Source: JACCTH01 sp035253825
Lineage (GTDB): Bacteria; Actinomycetota; Acidimicrobiia; Spongiisociales; ZC4RG35
Length of the DNA: 64,000 bases
Assembly: GCA_035253825.1 (NCBI GenBank)
Contig: DATFBM010000012.1
Span: forward strand, 1-64,000
Reading direction: 5' to 3'
Position 1 is the first letter of the stretch, and each line of letters opens with the position of its first letter. The notes below the pieces were generated by a model. That model did no database searches. It was not told the DNA's origin and was given only the letters and a program-made list of their open reading frames with translations. Below are positions 61,631-64,000 of this stretch, piece by piece. Made by a program: the position numbers and the translations under genes.

Positions 61631-61978
61631 CTACATCAACTGGTAGGGGGTGAATAGCTGGGGTTCTTCGCCATCGCCAATCTTCGCTTTGAGCTCTGCA
61701 CTCGGTTCACCGAGGAGTTCCCCTGAGACCAGGCCCGTCTCCAGAATTGCCGGTGTCAAGTGGGCGAGGTTCGCACTGTGCTCGATGAGCGCCTCGGAAT
61801 CCCTGAACCGCTCGATGACGATTGCCTCCGACTGGTCCTCGTTGAGATAGGTGTCGTACTGGAGCGTGCCGGAATCCCTGGCCCGGACGATTTCCAGGCA
61901 CTGAGCGGACAGACGCTTGAACTCCTCGACCCTGTCCTGATGAAATTTGAAACGAACGATGCCCATAAGCTCACTCAT
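61631..61978 (-). CDS. Antibiotic-biosynthesis-monooxygenase-fold protein
   Basis: 115 residues. ABM ferredoxin-like fold: MGIVRFKFHQDRVEEFKRLSAQCLEIVRARDSGTLQY, then IVIERFRDSEALIEHSANLAHL. Proteins of this type include quinol monooxygenases (YgiN) and heme-degrading enzymes; neither role can be decided. It converges with the RibD_C gene. Confidence 0.85.
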   Translation of the reverse strand: MSELMGIVRFKFHQDRVEEFKRLSAQCLEIVRARDSGTLQYDTYLNEDQSEAIVIERFRDSEALIEHSANLAHLTPAILETGLVSGELLGEPSAELKAKIGDGEEPQLFTPYQLM

Positions 61979-62022
61979 TGCTCTGGCCTCCTTCCCTGCG
62001 CCTCAAAAGTGGTAGCGAGCTC

Positions 62023-62439
62023 CTAATGGGCGTACTGCTCCCTGGCCCGCTTGAAGCTGGCGGCGATCAGTTTCTCCAAGACCTTGGTGTCGACATCAGC
62101 CAGCTTGTTGATGTAGAGACAGCCAACGCTGGTCGTGTGTTTGCCCAGGTCCTTCAGCAGTTCCGGGAAGTTCCGGGGATAGACGTAGAGGGTCAGGTTT
62201 TGCTTGCGCGGCGAAAAACTGGCCAGCGGCCAGTCGCCCTCCTGCGAGCTGCGCTCCGACTTGTAGTGGTATACGCCGAAGCCGACAATGCTCGGCCCCC
62301 ACATCTTGGGGTCCATTCCGGTAACACGCTTATAGATTTTGAGAAGCTCGAAGGCATCCCGGCGCCGGGTGTCGTTCTCCACGCTGTTTAGGAAGTCTTC
62401 AACACTTGCGTCTGTGACCTTGGTCTTGAGTTCTGCCAT
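62023..62439 (-). CDS. DUF1801 protein
   Basis: 138 residues. VEDFLNSVENDTRRRDAFELLKIYKRVTGMDPKMWGPSIVGFG and PLASFSPRKQNLTLYVYPR are the DUF1801 core; SVGCLYINKLADVDTKVLEKLI closes it. Without the basic tail of the DUF1801 protein at 49023. Function unknown. Confidence 0.9.
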   Translation of the reverse strand: MAELKTKVTDASVEDFLNSVENDTRRRDAFELLKIYKRVTGMDPKMWGPSIVGFGVYHYKSERSSQEGDWPLASFSPRKQNLTLYVYPRNFPELLKDLGKHTTSVGCLYINKLADVDTKVLEKLIAASFKRAREQYAH

Positions 62440-62503
62440 GAGTCTTTGTCAAACCTTTCCTATCGCCACCGTAACACCGTGGAAAAGCTGGCCATAAAGC
62501 CAG

Positions 62504-64000
62504 TCATACCCATCCCCAGCCGATCAGGTTCCAGGCAACGAGCTGGGCGACGAGGAAGATAGAGGTGAGGTAGAGGGCCAGGTTTTGCCGGAGGAATGAA
62601 CCATCCCACCAATCCCTGAACCAACCGATGGCACCGACGCCGACGAAGGCCCCCGCCATCCCTGCGAACACCAACGGGACGTGTAACGCCAGCCGCTGGC
62701 CCAGAGGCAATTCGAGCCAGCCGACAAAACCGGAATCGACGAGCCCGGGCAGCGCAGCGATCAGGGCGACGACCCCGAGGACAAAAAGGGAAACAACCGA
62801 GGCAAGAGCCGCGGCCAGGCGCCGAGCGGCGAGATGGTCGCTCACAAGCGTTTGCCCGGTCCGGCGGCGGACGAAGGCTCGAGTGGCAGCTGCTGCAAGC
62901 GAACCGATCGCCACCGCCCCGGCAAATGCCAGTGCGACCCACTGCCACTTTGCCGGACCCGAAGCTTTGATCAGCTCGATATTTCGCCATGTTGGAACGG
63001 GGCTCGCCAGGTCAAGTGTTTCACCGTCTTCGGAGAGAAAGAGGCCTTCGGAGATCTCGGTCAAGCGATGTTGGCCGGCAACGAACCATTCGCCAGTTTC
63101 GAGGTATGGCACCCCAGCCTCGACGAAAAACCGGGCGCTCGGCGTCATAGGGTCGATGACCTTCCACTGCCGCGCTCTGTACTCACCGGCGTAAGCAGCC
63201 CAACGGTCGGATTCATCTCCGACTGGCACGGTGGCGGCGGCGCGGACCAACGCCGGAAGGTCTCGGGGAAGTTGATAGCTGGCGAGCGGATCTGCTGGCC
63301 AGCCCTGATAGGGGAGCCTCTGCACTCGATCGGCGTAGACGCTCTGGGGCTGTCGAACGAGGGCAGTCAAAATCGACGCCGGGAGGTAGCCCTGGAGGGT
63401 GTGATCCGACGAGTTGGTCAGGACCGCGATGCCAAGTTGGAGTTGCGGAAGCCACCACAGATCAGACAGGAACCCGAATCCGCCGCCTCCATGACTGAAC
63501 AGGTCAGCCATATGCCCTGCGACCCACCTCGTTCGATCTACGCCGAGCGCGTACCCGAGAGGTGCATCCTCGTGGGGAGCGGGAACGGATCGCATCTCCC
63601 CGATCAATGCGGGGTTGAGAATGGTCCGCCCGTCAATAGTCCCGTCACCGAGTTGAAAGCTGAGAAAGCGGGCGAGGTCCTGCGCATTCGAATACATCCC
63701 CCCTGCCGCGGTCATCGGGACCTCGAGAGGGATCTTGGAAAGCGGAGGCACATGGCCGACGGCCCGATTGGCGTTTTTGCGAATGTCCTCGAGATCGAAA
63801 GAGCTGGCATACATCCCGATCGGCTCGAGGACCTTCTCGCGCATCAAGTTGGGGAAGGGTTGACCGTAGGCCCTTTGCAGGATGTAGCCGGCGAGGTCTA
63901 TGCCGAGGTTGGAGTAGGCGTAGCCAGTTCCAACGGGAAAGCGGAGCCAGGTATCAGAAATGCTCTCGACGTGTGAGTCGAAAGTGCCCGTAGCGAGTTC
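62504..64000 (-). CDS. Beta-lactamase-fold serine hydrolase with C-terminal membrane region (partial at 5' end)
   Basis: At least 498 residues; the gene begins beyond the window. The first residues in view include YAYSNLGIDLAGYIL, the YxN motif of the class C beta-lactamase/serine hydrolase family, and later SHGGGGFGF with the KTG-equivalent HGG. The SxxK motif would be upstream. A second domain (RWAAYAGEYRARQWKV) follows, then four membrane segments near the C-terminus. Probably a membrane-bound peptidase or esterase facing outward; not a true beta-lactamase by context. Confidence 0.87.
   Translation of the reverse strand, partial: ELATGTFDSHVESISDTWLRFPVGTGYAYSNLGIDLAGYILQRAYGQPFPNLMREKVLEPIGMYASSFDLEDIRKNANRAVGHVPPLSKIPLEVPMTAAGGMYSNAQDLARFLSFQLGDGTIDGRTILNPALIGEMRSVPAPHEDAPLGYALGVDRTRWVAGHMADLFSHGGGGFGFLSDLWWLPQLQLGIAVLTNSSDHTLQGYLPASILTALVRQPQSVYADRVQRLPYQGWPADPLASYQLPRDLPALVRAAATVPVGDESDRWAAYAGEYRARQWKVIDPMTPSARFFVEAGVPYLETGEWFVAGQHRLTEISEGLFLSEDGETLDLASPVPTWRNIELIKASGPAKWQWVALAFAGAVAIGSLAAAATRAFVRRRTGQTLVSDHLAARRLAAALASVVSLFVLGVVALIAALPGLVDSGFVGWLELPLGQRLALHVPLVFAGMAGAFVGVGAIGWFRDWWDGSFLRQNLALYLTSIFLVAQLVAWNLIGWGWV

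Noticed and set aside
62460..62990. A 176-codon minus-strand frame overlapping the serine hydrolase end
   Set aside because: Arg/Gly/Pro-rich shadow of the hydrolase membrane region, with no recognisable fold.

Overview
The window is GC-rich, densely coding chromosomal DNA. It uses many GTG and TTG starts, and stop/start overlaps of 4 to 8 bases are common. Heme synthesis runs through glutamyl-tRNA and the coproporphyrin-dependent route (HemQ/ChdC present). There is an F420-type luciferase-like remnant, an RsbU/RsbW/STAS module and many class III cyclase domains. Together these point to an actinobacterium, perhaps of the Acidimicrobiia type; that placement is an inference. I see no rRNA, tRNA, CRISPR array, insertion sequence, integrase or phage gene. 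The window looks like core plus lineage-specific chromosome rather than an island.

Layout. 1-817: tail of a Rieske protein and a divergent SDR. 826-10154 (minus): a complete nine-gene heme operon, hemA-C-D-B-L-E-Q-H-Y, with a small membrane protein at its end. 10243-12406: hairpins, a CocE/NonD hydrolase and a dead glyoxalase gene. 12452-15950: a membrane protein and a PAS-GAF-PP2C phosphatase / anti-sigma kinase / STAS partner-switching module. 15964-21799: small enzymes and membrane proteins (DUF1761, cupins, purine nucleoside phosphorylase, DUF4389, AlkB-like dioxygenase), a protein built of glycine-led pentads, and a lipoprotein with a strongly structured leader. 21980-29195: a SufR-like Cys-rich regulator, a pirin/HpaB pair, a three-gene ABC-2 exporter, a Rieske/pirin pair and a transporter remnant. 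29282-36704: MFS and ChrA transporters, VOC protein, ferredoxin, a giant cyclase-ATPase-TPR regulator, a thioesterase. 36756-40112: ECF sigma, anti-sigma and ABC exporter in one overlapping operon. 40141-45452: lone NuoF-like flavoprotein, Rieske-FAD reductase, LtrA and small membrane proteins. 45474-55793 (mostly minus): RibD-cyclase fusion, UvrA paralogue, VOC and AraC proteins, SDR, UPF0126, a membrane cyclic-nucleotide-binding protein, a dead LLM gene, a flavin monooxygenase. 55926-64000: MFS, GNAT, a Usp-Usp-Rieske fusion, a full adenylate cyclase, a RibD-like reductase, small enzymes and a partial serine hydrolase.

Three themes run through the accessory genes. The first is cyclic-nucleotide signalling: three class III cyclase-domain proteins and one membrane-bound cNMP sensor. 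The second is redox and iron-sulfur chemistry: four Rieske domains, a 3Fe-4S-type ferredoxin, a NuoF-like protein and a SufR-like regulator. A TTTAGA motif pair recurs at three promoters: the regulator itself, the lipoprotein and the Rieske-FAD reductase. The third is small-molecule oxidation (pirins, HpaB, flavin monooxygenase, VOC proteins). The most unusual architectures are the RibD-cyclase fusion (45474-46607), with a separate cyclase/RibD pair side by side at 59669-61618, and the Usp-Usp-Rieske fusion (58603-59613).
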